DNA of 30,964 nucleotides from Clostridia bacterium (GTDB taxonomy: Bacteria > Bacillota > Clostridia > Oscillospirales > Acutalibacteraceae): NCBI GenBank assembly GCA_017480265.1, contig JAFVAZ010000023.1:1-30964 (forward strand), given 5' to 3'. How positions within the stretch are numbered: the stretch's first letter is position 1; each line of letters begins with the position of its first letter. Position numbers and translations under genes: made by a program. The notes below the pieces were generated by a model. That model was not told the DNA's origin, made no database searches, and worked only from the letters and a program-made list of their open reading frames with translations. Positions 14,646 to 23,321 of this stretch are shown piece after piece.

Positions 14646-15104
14646 ATGATAGGGTTGATATTTGTAAGCATTTTTATGATTTTGATGGGTGGATCTATAT
14701 TTCTTACTTGCAGATTTTTTAAAAAAGGAAAAAACGTAAAAAAGCTAATATTAGGGCAGATTGCCTCGTTCTTTTTTATTCTAGCTTTTTGCTCACTTTC
14801 TACGGTATATGTAAGTGCACAAGGGGCGGAATCAAATAACGCGAAAGTAACAACAGAACAACAGACTGTTCAAACACAGGATACATCCAGTAAAGGCTGG
14901 GGATATTTAGCTATGGGCTTAGCCATAGGCCTGACGTGCTTAGGAACGGGTCTGGCGGTTTCTTCGGCAGCTTCAGCTGCTATAGGTGCTACTTCTGAGG
15001 ATCCTAAGCTATTTAGTAAATATTTAATAATCGTAGCACTGGCAGAAGGAGTATCTGTTTTCGGGTTCTTGGTTTCCATCTTTATCTACGGTGCAATTTC
15101 GTAA
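14646..15104 (+). CDS. ntpK: V-type ATPase subunit K (c-ring proteolipid)
   Basis: A 152-residue proteolipid. The ring-forming hairpin lies in the C-terminal half (about 85-152), with the ion-binding glutamate E134 in ALAEGVSVFG and the small-residue first helix GLTCLGTGLAVSSAASAAIG. The N-terminal half has one or two hydrophobic segments ending in an AxA-like STVYVSAQG and a polar Q/T-rich stretch. It does not repeat the ion-binding hairpin, unlike the duplicated four-helix NtpK of Enterococcus. Similar N-terminal extensions are known to me in other clostridial K subunits. No Gln is seen in the ring helices, so H+ rather than Na+ is weakly favoured. The RBS GGAGGAT is strong. Confidence 0.9.
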   Translation: MIGLIFVSIFMILMGGSIFLTCRFFKKGKNVKKLILGQIASFFFILAFCSLSTVYVSAQGAESNNAKVTTEQQTVQTQDTSSKGWGYLAMGLAIGLTCLGTGLAVSSAASAAIGATSEDPKLFSKYLIIVALAEGVSVFGFLVSIFIYGAIS

Positions 15105-15140
15105 ACTGACTGATCTAATAAGATAAGAGGGGGAATAAAA

Positions 15141-15449
15141 GTGCGGTTCCATTTAATCAGCGACAACACAGATACCCTAGTGGGGATGCGCCTTGCGGGG
15201 ATACCCGGTGAGATAGTAGCAACTTTGGAGGAGCTCAAAGGAGCTATAGATAAAGCGATCCAAGATGAAGAGATCGGAGTTATTTTGGTTACGAATAAGC
15301 TTGTGGATCTGTGCCGATCGTATATATATGAAACTAAGCTAAAAATAGCGAAACCCTTGATAGTAGAAGTACCGGATAGGTACGGAAATAGTAATTTAAA
15401 AAATTCGATAGCAAAATATATAAAAGACGCTATAGGTGTGAGCATATAG
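15141..15449 (+). CDS. ntpG: V-type ATPase subunit F
   Basis: A 102-residue CheY-like central-stalk subunit (called NtpG in Enterococcus hirae), associated with subunit D in the rotor. The family signs are DNTDTLVGMRLAGIPG at about 8-23 and EIGVILVTNKL (about 43-53), where most members have IGIILITE. The start is GTG behind GAGGGGG, and no ATG is available at the right place. It sits between K and E as in other bacterial V-type operons. Confidence 0.9.
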   Translation: MRFHLISDNTDTLVGMRLAGIPGEIVATLEELKGAIDKAIQDEEIGVILVTNKLVDLCRSYIYETKLKIAKPLIVEVPDRYGNSNLKNSIAKYIKDAIGVSI

Positions 15450-15485
15450 CGCATAGGTATTTATCGCAGGAGGGGATTTTTAAGC

Positions 15486-16082
15486 ATGGCTCTAAATGAC
15501 AAGACCAGTAACTTTTTGAAAGCAATAGACAAGTATGCAAAAGAACAGCAAAAAGAGATAAAATTAAAAGCTAACGAATTTAAAATAAAAGAATTGCAGA
15601 AAGCAGAAGCAGAAGTCTTAAGAGATTCTTATCACCTTATACAACGTGAAATGGCTACAATGAAGAAGAAGATCGATATCCAGGTCTCTAGAGTAGAAAC
15701 AGAAAACAAGAGAAAATTATTAGAAAAAAGACGCGAAATCACAAAAAATATCTTCAAAGAAGCTGAAGCTAAATTGAAAAAATTCGAAGAAACCGATGAA
15801 TACTTAACCTTTTTGCTAAAATGCGTGAAAAATATATTTAAAGTACTAAGGAATGCTCCTGACGTAAAGTTGTTTGTCAGGAAAAATGACATGAAGTTTG
15901 AAGAAAAATTAAAACAAGCATTCTCAAGTAATTGCGAGATATTGGAAAGTAATAAGATAAAAATCGGCGGAATCATCGGAAGTAGCTTATCCTTAGGGCT
16001 AAATGTAGATGAAAGTCTAGACGCAAAGCTTGAAAATGAGCGGGAATGGTTTGCAGAAAACTCAAAACTGAGCATAGTATGA
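15486..16082 (+). CDS. ntpE: V-type ATPase subunit E
   Basis: The 198-residue peripheral stalk subunit E: a long N-terminal coiled coil (about 10-100, very rich in Lys and Glu) followed by a compact globular domain with the GGIIGSSLSLGLNVDESLDAKLE segment near the end, which is the family signature (GG..........vd.sl..rl). It pairs with the G/H-like stalk protein encoded first in the operon. RBS GGAGGGG. It is followed by a 66-base gap before subunit A. Confidence 0.88.
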   Translation: MALNDKTSNFLKAIDKYAKEQQKEIKLKANEFKIKELQKAEAEVLRDSYHLIQREMATMKKKIDIQVSRVETENKRKLLEKRREITKNIFKEAEAKLKKFEETDEYLTFLLKCVKNIFKVLRNAPDVKLFVRKNDMKFEEKLKQAFSSNCEILESNKIKIGGIIGSSLSLGLNVDESLDAKLENEREWFAENSKLSIV

Positions 16083-16148
16083 GGGCGAATTGTATAATTA
16101 CATGATTATCAAAAAATATAATGGGACCTTTTTTGTGGAGTGTGTTTT

Positions 16149-17915
16149 ATGGAGAAACAAAATGTCATCTATGGAATAAACGGACCGGTTGTAACTGTAA
16201 AAGATACCAGATCATTTTCAATGTTGGAGATGGTTTATGTAGGTCAAGAAAGACTAATCGGAGAAGTTATCGGTATAAATGACAAAATCACAACTATACA
16301 AGTTTATGAAGATACAACCGGCTTAAAACCCCTGGAACCTGTGATGGGTACCGGTCAGCCAATGACGGTAACTTTGGGTCCGGGGATCCTTGATAATATA
16401 TTTGATGGGATACAACGACCACTAAAAGCTATAGAAGAAAAGTGGGGGAACTTTATCCAATCCGGCTCTAGTGTAAAAGCATTGGATGAGAGCAAAATTT
16501 GGGATGTAAAAATAGACGTCAAGCCCGGAGATAAACTCACGTCAGGGCAAATTTATGCGCATTGCAATGAAACCAGCGTGATCTGCCACAAATGCATGGT
16601 GCCGCTAAATATCTCTGAAGGGGAAGTAATAAAAGCAGCAGAAAGCGGTCAATATCGGGCAAATGATACCATTGTAGTCCTAAAGGATAATGAAGGCATA
16701 GAACATAATTTAACATTGTGCCAAAGATGGCCGATCAAGACACCTAGACCTATAAAAAAAAGGTTACCTACCAATATACCGTTGCTCACAGGGCAAAGAG
16801 TTATCGATACACTCTTCCCTATAGCTAAAGGAGGGGCGGCAGCGGTACCGGGTGGTTTTGGTACCGGCAAGACGATGACTCAGCACCAACTAGCAAAGTG
16901 GTGCGATGCAGATATAATAGTCTATGTAGGCTGTGGTGAGCGTGGCAATGAAATGAGCCAAGTCCTGAGTGAATTTTCTGAATTAATAGACCCTAAGACG
17001 AATAAGAAAATGACAGAGCGGACTGTTCTGATCGCTAATACCTCGAATATGCCAGTAGCCGCCAGAGAGGCGTCCATATATACAGGGATAACCTTGGCGG
17101 AATACTACAGGGATATGGGCTATAATGTAGCTATTATGGCTGATTCTACCTCGCGCTGGGCGGAAGCTCTGCGGGAGATTTCCGGAAGACTGGAGGAAAT
17201 GCCGGCAGAAGAAGGGTTTCCGGCGTACTTGCCGTCAAGGTTATCGGAATTTTACGAAAGGGCAGGTATAGTAGAGACTTTATCGGGAGAAACCGGATCA
17301 GTTACAATTATTGGTGCTGTGTCGCCGCAAGGGTCAGATTTTTCTGAACCGGTCACTCAAAATACCAAAAGATTTACTCGGTGCTTTTGGGCTTTAGATA
17401 AATCCCTGGCGTACGAAAGACATTATCCTGCGATAAACTGGATGCAAAGCTATAGTGAGTATTTTTCTGATCTTGACCCGTGGTTTTATGATCACGTGGG
17501 AGATGGATTTATCAAAAGAAGGAGAAAAATCAGTGCGATTTTGCAAGAAGAAAATAAACTAATGGAAATCGTAAAACTTATAGGATCAGATGTTTTGCCG
17601 GATGATCAAAAGTTAGTCATAGAGATCGCAAGAGTGATCCGGGTAGGCTTTTTGCAGCAGAATGCCTTCCATAAAGACGATACTTACGTTCCTCTAGAAA
17701 AGCAAAAGATGATGATGAAGACAATTTTGTATTTATACAAAAAAACAAAACAACTCATAAGCGCCTCCATACCTATCGCACGTGTCATAGAGACAGGCTT
17801 GTTTGATAAATTGATAAAGATGAAGTACGAAATCCCAAACGATAGACTGGATATGTTTGAGTCTTATATCAAGGAAATAAACGTTGCTTTTGAAGCTATT
17901 TTAAAATCGCATTGA
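16149..17915 (+). CDS. ntpA: V-type ATPase catalytic subunit A
   Basis: The catalytic subunit, alternating with B in the hexameric head. It has 588 residues from ATG 16149. A beta-barrel opens the protein (YGINGPVVTVKD), the V/A-specific non-homologous insert lies at about 115-185, and the Walker A is GGFGTGKT with K241. GCGERGNEM, the catalytic-glutamate region and MADSTSRWAEALREISGRL (DELSEED-like region of the family) follow. The frame is open to a GTG at 16140, but that overlaps the GGAG ribosome binding site; ATG 16149 sits 8 bases behind it and gives the usual N-terminus. Confidence 0.96.
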   Translation: MEKQNVIYGINGPVVTVKDTRSFSMLEMVYVGQERLIGEVIGINDKITTIQVYEDTTGLKPLEPVMGTGQPMTVTLGPGILDNIFDGIQRPLKAIEEKWGNFIQSGSSVKALDESKIWDVKIDVKPGDKLTSGQIYAHCNETSVICHKCMVPLNISEGEVIKAAESGQYRANDTIVVLKDNEGIEHNLTLCQRWPIKTPRPIKKRLPTNIPLLTGQRVIDTLFPIAKGGAAAVPGGFGTGKTMTQHQLAKWCDADIIVYVGCGERGNEMSQVLSEFSELIDPKTNKKMTERTVLIANTSNMPVAAREASIYTGITLAEYYRDMGYNVAIMADSTSRWAEALREISGRLEEMPAEEGFPAYLPSRLSEFYERAGIVETLSGETGSVTIIGAVSPQGSDFSEPVTQNTKRFTRCFWALDKSLAYERHYPAINWMQSYSEYFSDLDPWFYDHVGDGFIKRRRKISAILQEENKLMEIVKLIGSDVLPDDQKLVIEIARVIRVGFLQQNAFHKDDTYVPLEKQKMMMKTILYLYKKTKQLISASIPIARVIETGLFDKLIKMKYEIPNDRLDMFESYIKEINVAFEAILKSH

Positions 17916-17994
17916 AGAGGTAGAAACTCCATTTTACCAATTTAGCTAAATACTAGATGCGAAACTAATAATAAGGAGAGTGGATAAAAGGAAA

Positions 17995-19380
17995 ATGCTT
18001 ATTGATTATATAGGAGTAAAAGAAATCAACGGGTCTCTGGTTGTGATCGATAACGTAGACAATGCTTCATATGAAGAAGTAGTGAATATCCGTCTGGAAA
18101 GTGGAGAAGTTAGGCAGGGCAGGATAGTACAGATCGAAGGCAAAAGGATAGTTGTGCAGGTTTTTGAAGGAACTAAAAATATATCACTTGAAAATACAAA
18201 AACAAGACTAAAAGGTCACCCAATGGAGATGTTGCTATCTCCGGAGATCTTGGGTAGAGTTTTCGATGGGTCGGGCAGACCGATTGATGGCTTAGGGGAT
18301 ATCTTCCCAGAGAAAAAAGTAAATATAAACGGGACGCCGATTAATCCGGTCTCCCGCGAATATCCCAGGAACTATATAAACACCGGCATATCATCTATAG
18401 ACGTCCTTACGACTTTGATTAGAGGACAAAAATTGCCGATATTTTCTGGTTCTGGGATGAAGCATAACGAACTGGCTGTACAAATAGCAAAGCAGGCAAA
18501 GCTTTCAGAAGATGAAAACAGTAATTTTGCAATTGTTTTTGCAGCAATGGGTGTAAAAAACGACGTAGCGGATTACTTTAAAAGAAGTTTTGAAGAAGCG
18601 GGAGCTCTGGGGAGAGTAGTGATGTTTCTGAATCTTTCAAATGATCCCGTCATAGAGAGGATACTGACGCCCAGATGTGCCCTGACTACAGCTGAATATC
18701 TGGCTTTTGATTTAGGTATGCATATCTTGGTGATCATGACTGACATGACATCGTACTCTGAAGCCTTGAGGGAATTTAGCTCCTCTAAAGGCGAGATCCC
18801 AGGCAGAAAGGGCTACCCGGGGTATCTTTATTCTGACTTAGCATCTCTTTATGAAAGAGCAGGTGTAGTAAAAGGCAAGCCTGGGTCCGTCACGCAGATA
18901 CCGATTTTAACTATGCCAAACGACGATATTACGCATCCGGTGCCGGACTTGACAGGATATATCACAGAAGGACAAATAGTACTGGACAGATTCCTTGAAA
19001 ATAGCGGGATTTATCCCCCCGTGGCTATTTTACCTTCGCTCTCACGCTTGATGAAAGATGGCATAGGAGAAGGCTTTACCAGAGAAGACCATTCAGCTTT
19101 GGCCAATCAGCTTTTTGCGTGCTATGCTAAAGTAATTGAAGCAAGGTCTTTGGCTTCTGTTATAGGAGAAGACGAACTTTCGCCGGGATATAAGAAGATC
19201 ATGGAATTTGGGAAAGCTTTTGAGACTAAATTTTTAAACCAAAGACAAAATGAGGATAGAACTATAAACCAGAGCCTAGATTTAGGCTGGCAGCTATTGT
19301 CAAAGCTACCAAAAGAAGAACTGGATAGGGTAGATCAAAAGACATTGGAGAAATACTATCACCCTGCCGATGAAGTGTAG
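17995..19380 (+). CDS. ntpB: V-type ATPase subunit B
   Basis: The non-catalytic head subunit, 461 residues from ATG 17995. The N-terminus MLIDYIGVKEINGSLVVI aligns with the family start (…KEY..I..I.GPL..V). This is why I prefer it over the in-frame GTG at 17980, which sits almost on the AAGGAG sequence. The degenerate P-loop region GSGMKHNELA, the EYLAFDLGMHILVIMTDMT strand and GRKGYPGYLYSDLASLYERAG are all typical. It shares the operon with A and D; a 79-base gap separates it from A. Confidence 0.94.
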   Translation: MLIDYIGVKEINGSLVVIDNVDNASYEEVVNIRLESGEVRQGRIVQIEGKRIVVQVFEGTKNISLENTKTRLKGHPMEMLLSPEILGRVFDGSGRPIDGLGDIFPEKKVNINGTPINPVSREYPRNYINTGISSIDVLTTLIRGQKLPIFSGSGMKHNELAVQIAKQAKLSEDENSNFAIVFAAMGVKNDVADYFKRSFEEAGALGRVVMFLNLSNDPVIERILTPRCALTTAEYLAFDLGMHILVIMTDMTSYSEALREFSSSKGEIPGRKGYPGYLYSDLASLYERAGVVKGKPGSVTQIPILTMPNDDITHPVPDLTGYITEGQIVLDRFLENSGIYPPVAILPSLSRLMKDGIGEGFTREDHSALANQLFACYAKVIEARSLASVIGEDELSPGYKKIMEFGKAFETKFLNQRQNEDRTINQSLDLGWQLLSKLPKEELDRVDQKTLEKYYHPADEV

Positions 19381-19434
19381 TGTACAGTGAAATAGAATCT
19401 AGAAGAGAATACTTGAGTGAACTGAGGTGAAAAA

Positions 19435-20046
19435 ATGCCTAACCCTATTGTACCGACAAAAGGAAACTTAATAGCTTTAAAGAAATCCTTTGAATTATCT
19501 AAAGTCGGATTTGAGCTTATGGATAAAAAGCGAAATATTTTAATTAAAGAATTAATGGCTCTGATAAAGAAAGCTTCAGAAGTTCAAAAAAAGATAGATC
19601 AGACATATAGCAAGGCTTATCTGGCTTTGCAGAAAGCTAATATAACACTCGGGATCTGCAAAGAAGCTGCAAAGACCGTCCCAATAGATAATAGCTTAAA
19701 ATTATCTTACAGAAGCGTCATGGGTGTAGAGATCCCCATTGTGTCCATTGACGAAGATAAAGAAAACGATTTCCCTTTTGGTATTTATACTTCTGATTCG
19801 ATGCTGGACCAAGCCTATAAATGTTTTTTAGAAGTAAAAAAATTAAATGCCAATTTGGCAGAAATAGAAAACAGTATATATCGCTTAGCTGATGCTATAA
19901 GCAAAACGCAGAAAAGAGCAAATTCTTTAAAAAATGTGGTAATCCCAGATTTTCAAAAGAATATCAAGTATATAAGCGACGCTCTGGACGAAAAAGAACG
20001 CGAAGATTTCTCCAGACTAAAAGTCATTAAGAGAATAAAAAACTAG
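19435..20046 (+). CDS. ntpD: V-type ATPase subunit D
   Basis: The 203-residue central rotor shaft: two long antiparallel helices at the ends (about 8-75 and 130-200) with a short insertion between. PTKGNLIALKKSFELSKVGFELMDKKR at the start and KTQKRANSLKNVVIPDF near the C-terminus are the D-subunit signature; the second is the segment NALE-x-vviP of the family. Last gene of the operon, directly before a strong terminator. Confidence 0.93.
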   Translation: MPNPIVPTKGNLIALKKSFELSKVGFELMDKKRNILIKELMALIKKASEVQKKIDQTYSKAYLALQKANITLGICKEAAKTVPIDNSLKLSYRSVMGVEIPIVSIDEDKENDFPFGIYTSDSMLDQAYKCFLEVKKLNANLAEIENSIYRLADAISKTQKRANSLKNVVIPDFQKNIKYISDALDEKEREDFSRLKVIKRIKN

Positions 20047-20117
20047 TTACAATCATATATTTATGTACCCATCAAAACTTATCCCACAAGAGAAACTTAA
20101 TATAAATAAAAATAAAT

Positions 20118-20152
20118 AAGCTGACAAGATATGCCTGTGTCAGCTTGAATTT
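20118..20152. terminator. Bidirectional terminator between ntpD and fabG
   Basis: AAGCTGACA (20118-20126) pairs perfectly with TGTCAGCTT (20138-20146), followed by GAATTTTTTA. The reverse strand has T-rich sequence after the same stem. It serves the convergent V-ATPase and fabG transcripts. Confidence 0.85.
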
Positions 20153-20166
20153 TTTACTTAGAAGTC

Positions 20167-20907
20167 TCATAAAACCAATCCACCATCTACTTTTATGATT
20201 GTCCCTGTGATGTATCTTGCTTCATCTGACGCCAAAAAAACTGCAGCATTGGCAACATCATTGGGTGTTCCAAATTCATTTAATAAGATATTTTTTAATA
20301 TATCATTCTTATTTTCTATTTTGGTGGTCATATCTGTATCTATAAATCCTGGTGCGATTACATTGCAAGTCACATTTTTACGCCCAAGTTCTTTGGCTAT
20401 AGTCTTAGTCAATCCGATAATTCCAGCCTTAGAAGCGGCATAATTTGCTTGTCCTGCATTACCCGTTAGGCCTACTATGGAGGATATATTTATTATTCTA
20501 CCGCTATTGTTTTTCACAAAATTGAGATAAGAGTGATGAATCATGTTGAAAGTTCCAACCAAATTAGTGCGGATGACTTTATCAAAAGAATCATAACTCA
20601 TATTGAACGCTAGTTTATCATCGCATATGCCGGCGTTATTAACCAGGATATCTATCTTGGTGAACTTTTTGATGATCTCATTCATCAAATTTTTCACTTC
20701 TGAATCATTTGCAATATTACATTTAAAAGCTGCAACTTTTCTGCCTAGATTAGATACTTCCTTTTCTACCTGGTGGGCTTTTTCATCATGAGAAGTATAG
20801 ATAAGAGCTATATCGGCGCCGCTTTGGGCCATTTTCAAGCATATTGCTTTTCCGATACCTCTGGAGCCTCCCGTCACTACAGCTATTTTATTTTTTAAAT
20901 CAAACAT
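20167..20907 (-). CDS. fabG: 3-oxoacyl-ACP reductase
   Basis: A 246-residue short-chain dehydrogenase that reduces 3-oxoacyl-ACP with NADPH in fatty acid elongation. The cofactor motif TGGSRGIG is at 12-19, NNAG at 90-93, and the catalytic S143, Y156 and K160 are spaced as in FabG of E. coli (Ser138, Tyr151, Lys155), within GQANYAASKAG. The end RYITGTIIKVDGGLVL is typical. It is transcribed divergently from the fatty acid operon, not within it, from its own promoter; RBS AAAGGAGA. Confidence 0.94.
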   Translation of the reverse strand: MFDLKNKIAVVTGGSRGIGKAICLKMAQSGADIALIYTSHDEKAHQVEKEVSNLGRKVAAFKCNIANDSEVKNLMNEIIKKFTKIDILVNNAGICDDKLAFNMSYDSFDKVIRTNLVGTFNMIHHSYLNFVKNNSGRIINISSIVGLTGNAGQANYAASKAGIIGLTKTIAKELGRKNVTCNVIAPGFIDTDMTTKIENKNDILKNILLNEFGTPNDVANAAVFLASDEARYITGTIIKVDGGLVL

Positions 20908-20931
20908 TAAACAGTCTCCTTTCTTTTTTCC

Positions 20932-20960
20932 ATTGTAGCAAAGATTCCATTTTGAAGCAA
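20932..20960 (-). promoter_or_regulatory. fabG promoter
   Basis: On the minus strand TTGCTT (20960-20955) and TACAAT (20937-20932), preceded by TGC, are 17 bases apart. Confidence 0.7.
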
Positions 20961-21019
20961 GGTGTAATATGTTGATATTTTATGAATTATGTTTATTTGC
21001 ATTTTAGTATTTTAATATT

Positions 21020-21054
21020 TTATACTTGACATATTTAAATACAGTAAGTATAAT
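21020..21054 (+). promoter_or_regulatory. Fatty acid operon promoter with overlapping dyad
   Basis: TTGACA (21026-21031), 17 bases, TATAAT (21049-21054): a perfect sigma-A promoter. An inverted repeat TTATACTT (21020-21027) / AAGTATAA (21046-21053) covers both boxes, and a further AGTAT half-site lies at 21006-21010. Such overlap is expected of a repressor operator. TTAGTAT is reminiscent of the FapR box (TTAGTACC...), but the match is loose and the regulator is unknown. Confidence 0.7.
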
Positions 21055-21141
21055 ATTTATTAATATCCTAAGGGGATATCGCTTTTGTGAATTTGAGGTA
21101 GGATTTATGTTTTCGCCATTTTTTAAGGTTGGAGGATGTAA

Positions 21142-22377
21142 ATGAAGCGTGTTGTTGTCACTGGGATGGGAGTATGTGCTCCCGGTAGTGTAGGGAAAGA
21201 TACTTTTTGGAGAAATTTATCACAAGGTAAAGTATTCACAGGACAGTTGACTCAGTTTTCTTGCAAAGATTTGAGAGTAAAGATTGCAGGAGAAGTCACA
21301 AGCTTTACAGAAGATGAATATCTTCCGGATGCAAATGGAATAAATTTCAAAAGCCTTGACAGAGTCGAAAAATTTGCTATAAAAACAATAGATATGGCAT
21401 TGGCCGATAGTAAAGTTGATTTATCTAAAATCAAAAGCGCTGTAATATCGCTAGGCACAACAATGGGAAAAATGTCAAAAGAGCGCGATAAATCCATAGA
21501 CTATAAGATATATGAAGATCTAATCAGTATTGGCAATAATTCAAATAATAACATTATTAAAGAAATGCATCCAGGTGATATTGTAGCTAAAGTTTGTAGA
21601 TATTTCAGCTTAGAAAATATTGAGCCGAGGATGTTTTTGAATGCATGTGCAGCAGGCAATTACGCTATAGGATGGGGTTATGATCGTATAAAAAATGAAG
21701 ATGCCGATTTCGCTATAGTAGGAGGAGTAGATTCTTTTTCACTTACAGCTTTGATAGGTTTTAATCGATTGCTTTCCCTTACACCTAATTTATGCTGTCC
21801 ATTTGATAAAAATAGAAAAGGTCTGGTAGTAAGTGAAGGATGCGGAATATTAATTTTAGAAAATTTAGAGTCTGCCTTACAACGAAACGCTCACATATAC
21901 GGAGAGATCAAGGGGTATGGACTAAGTGTAGATGCTTACCATATAACGGCACCCAGACCGGATGCTTCTGGGGCTACTATATGTATGCAGAAAGCCTTAA
22001 AAAATGCCAAAGTATCCCCATACGATATAGATTATATATCTGCTCACGGTACGGGAACTAAAGTAAATGATAAAATAGAAGCTAAAGCGTTATGTGCAGT
22101 ATTTGGAGAAAAAATACCTCCTATAAGTTCAATTAAGTCCATGATCGGGCATTCTTTGGGAGCAGCTGCGGCTATAGAAGCTGTGGCCAGCCTCTTGATG
22201 TTGAAATATAATTTGGCGGTGCCTACGGCGAACTTTGAAGAAGCAGACGAAGATTGCCCCGTAGATTGTATACCTAATATTAGTAGACCAATGAAAATTG
22301 ATACTATTATTTCTAATGCTTTTGCTTTTGGCGGTAATAATTCAAGCTTGGTTATATCAAGGTATAAGGAGGGGTAA
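21142..22377 (+). CDS. fabF: Beta-ketoacyl-ACP synthase, FabF-like
   Basis: A 411-residue condensing enzyme with the complete KAS II Cys-His-His triad: C169 in NACAAGNYAIG, H302 in SAHGTGT and H337 in SMIGHSLGAA. The N-terminus RVVVTGMGVCAPG and the C-terminal NAFAFGGNNSSLV are typical. It extends acyl-ACP with malonyl-ACP. ACAAGN in place of the more usual TACATS/ACATG moves it some way from classic FabF towards ketosynthases of secondary pathways. It is followed 3 bases later by a catalytically empty ketosynthase-like gene, so it may work as the active half of a heterodimer. First gene of the operon, RBS GGAGGA. Confidence 0.88.
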   Translation: MKRVVVTGMGVCAPGSVGKDTFWRNLSQGKVFTGQLTQFSCKDLRVKIAGEVTSFTEDEYLPDANGINFKSLDRVEKFAIKTIDMALADSKVDLSKIKSAVISLGTTMGKMSKERDKSIDYKIYEDLISIGNNSNNNIIKEMHPGDIVAKVCRYFSLENIEPRMFLNACAAGNYAIGWGYDRIKNEDADFAIVGGVDSFSLTALIGFNRLLSLTPNLCCPFDKNRKGLVVSEGCGILILENLESALQRNAHIYGEIKGYGLSVDAYHITAPRPDASGATICMQKALKNAKVSPYDIDYISAHGTGTKVNDKIEAKALCAVFGEKIPPISSIKSMIGHSLGAAAAIEAVASLLMLKYNLAVPTANFEEADEDCPVDCIPNISRPMKIDTIISNAFAFGGNNSSLVISRYKEG

Positions 22378-22380
22378 ATA

Positions 22381-23316
22381 GTGAATAAATGTGCAATTAT
22401 TTCAGCTTTTTATTACATTGCTGATGCGGGCTTTGACTACAAAAATATTATAGAATTTTGTAAAAAAGTAAACGCCACGAGCACTGACGTAGCGTTTTGC
22501 AAAAGAGAAATATTGGAAGAACGGTTGGATAAAATGAACACCCGGCTTATCGATAGGCAGTCATTATCTCTGGAAGCTGCTATAAAAATTGCAGAAGATG
22601 AGAATTTCTTTGATAGTATAAACCGATCAGAATTAAGTATAATTGCAGGGAGCTACTCTTCTTCTGTATATCCTATTGCTATCTTTAATTTATCTGCAAA
22701 AGAGAAAGGGTCAAACTTCGTAAATGCTACTGAATTTACCAATACAGTAGGAAATGCTGCCGTTAGCAGAGCCTGCATCTGGCACCAATTTAGAGGCTGT
22801 GCATATGCATTATCTGAGGGCATTAACTCTGGGATAAATCCTATAGTAGATGCGTATAAAAACATGCAATACGAAAATGCAGAAGATGTGCTGGCATGCG
22901 CTACCGAAGAAGTAGGAGCTGCTGCTGTCTTGCTCCAAAAAGAAGCCCCCGGCAAATTAAAAAATAAACCTATTGCTTATGTAAAAAACGTCGATTCTAA
23001 GTACATCGGCAGTATTAAGGAATTTGATGATAGCTATATTAAAAATATTGAAGAGAAATTTAATATCTCACTAAGCCAGCTAGATGTTTATTTGTCTGGA
23101 GATGCAAAAAATATAAATGACATATTTAAAATAATAAAAGAGAAAGGTGCTTCCACTCATGATATTATCAAAAAGAACATGTGGGCATTGAACCCTATGG
23201 TAGACCTTGGTCGGTGCCTTTCCCGTTATAGCAAAGGCTCTGCCCATGATAGTTTGATCTTATCCGTGGATTCACAAGGATTTGCTGCATGTGTGTTGAT
23301 ATCGAAAAGGGGGTAA
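22381..23316 (+). CDS. Ketosynthase-like protein without active-site Cys (KS-beta/CLF-like)
   Basis: 311 residues. The first two thirds follow the thiolase/KAS fold: a leading strand CAIISAFYYIA, then DRQSLSLEAAIKIAED, NTVGNAAVSRACIWHQFRG, SEGINSGINPIVDAYKNM and EDVLACATEEVGAAAVLL, as in ketosynthases and chain-length factors. Where the nucleophilic Cys should lie (between G147 and N149) there is I148. The C-terminal third is shortened and lacks both catalytic histidines; only a remnant of the last strand (SVDSQGFAACVLI) is seen. It cannot condense by the usual chemistry. The start is GTG behind AGGAGGGG, 3 bases after fabF. By analogy with KS-alpha/KS-beta pairs it may dimerise with the FabF-like protein and shape chain length or priming; that is inference. 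Confidence 0.72.
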   Translation: MNKCAIISAFYYIADAGFDYKNIIEFCKKVNATSTDVAFCKREILEERLDKMNTRLIDRQSLSLEAAIKIAEDENFFDSINRSELSIIAGSYSSSVYPIAIFNLSAKEKGSNFVNATEFTNTVGNAAVSRACIWHQFRGCAYALSEGINSGINPIVDAYKNMQYENAEDVLACATEEVGAAAVLLQKEAPGKLKNKPIAYVKNVDSKYIGSIKEFDDSYIKNIEEKFNISLSQLDVYLSGDAKNINDIFKIIKEKGASTHDIIKKNMWALNPMVDLGRCLSRYSKGSAHDSLILSVDSQGFAACVLISKRG

Positions 23317-23321
23317 AGATA

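Noticed and set aside
16090..16122. Internal promoter between subunits E and A
   Set aside because: TTGTAT and TATAAT are 21 bases apart, too far for a normal sigma-A promoter, in a region where TATAAT occurs by base composition.
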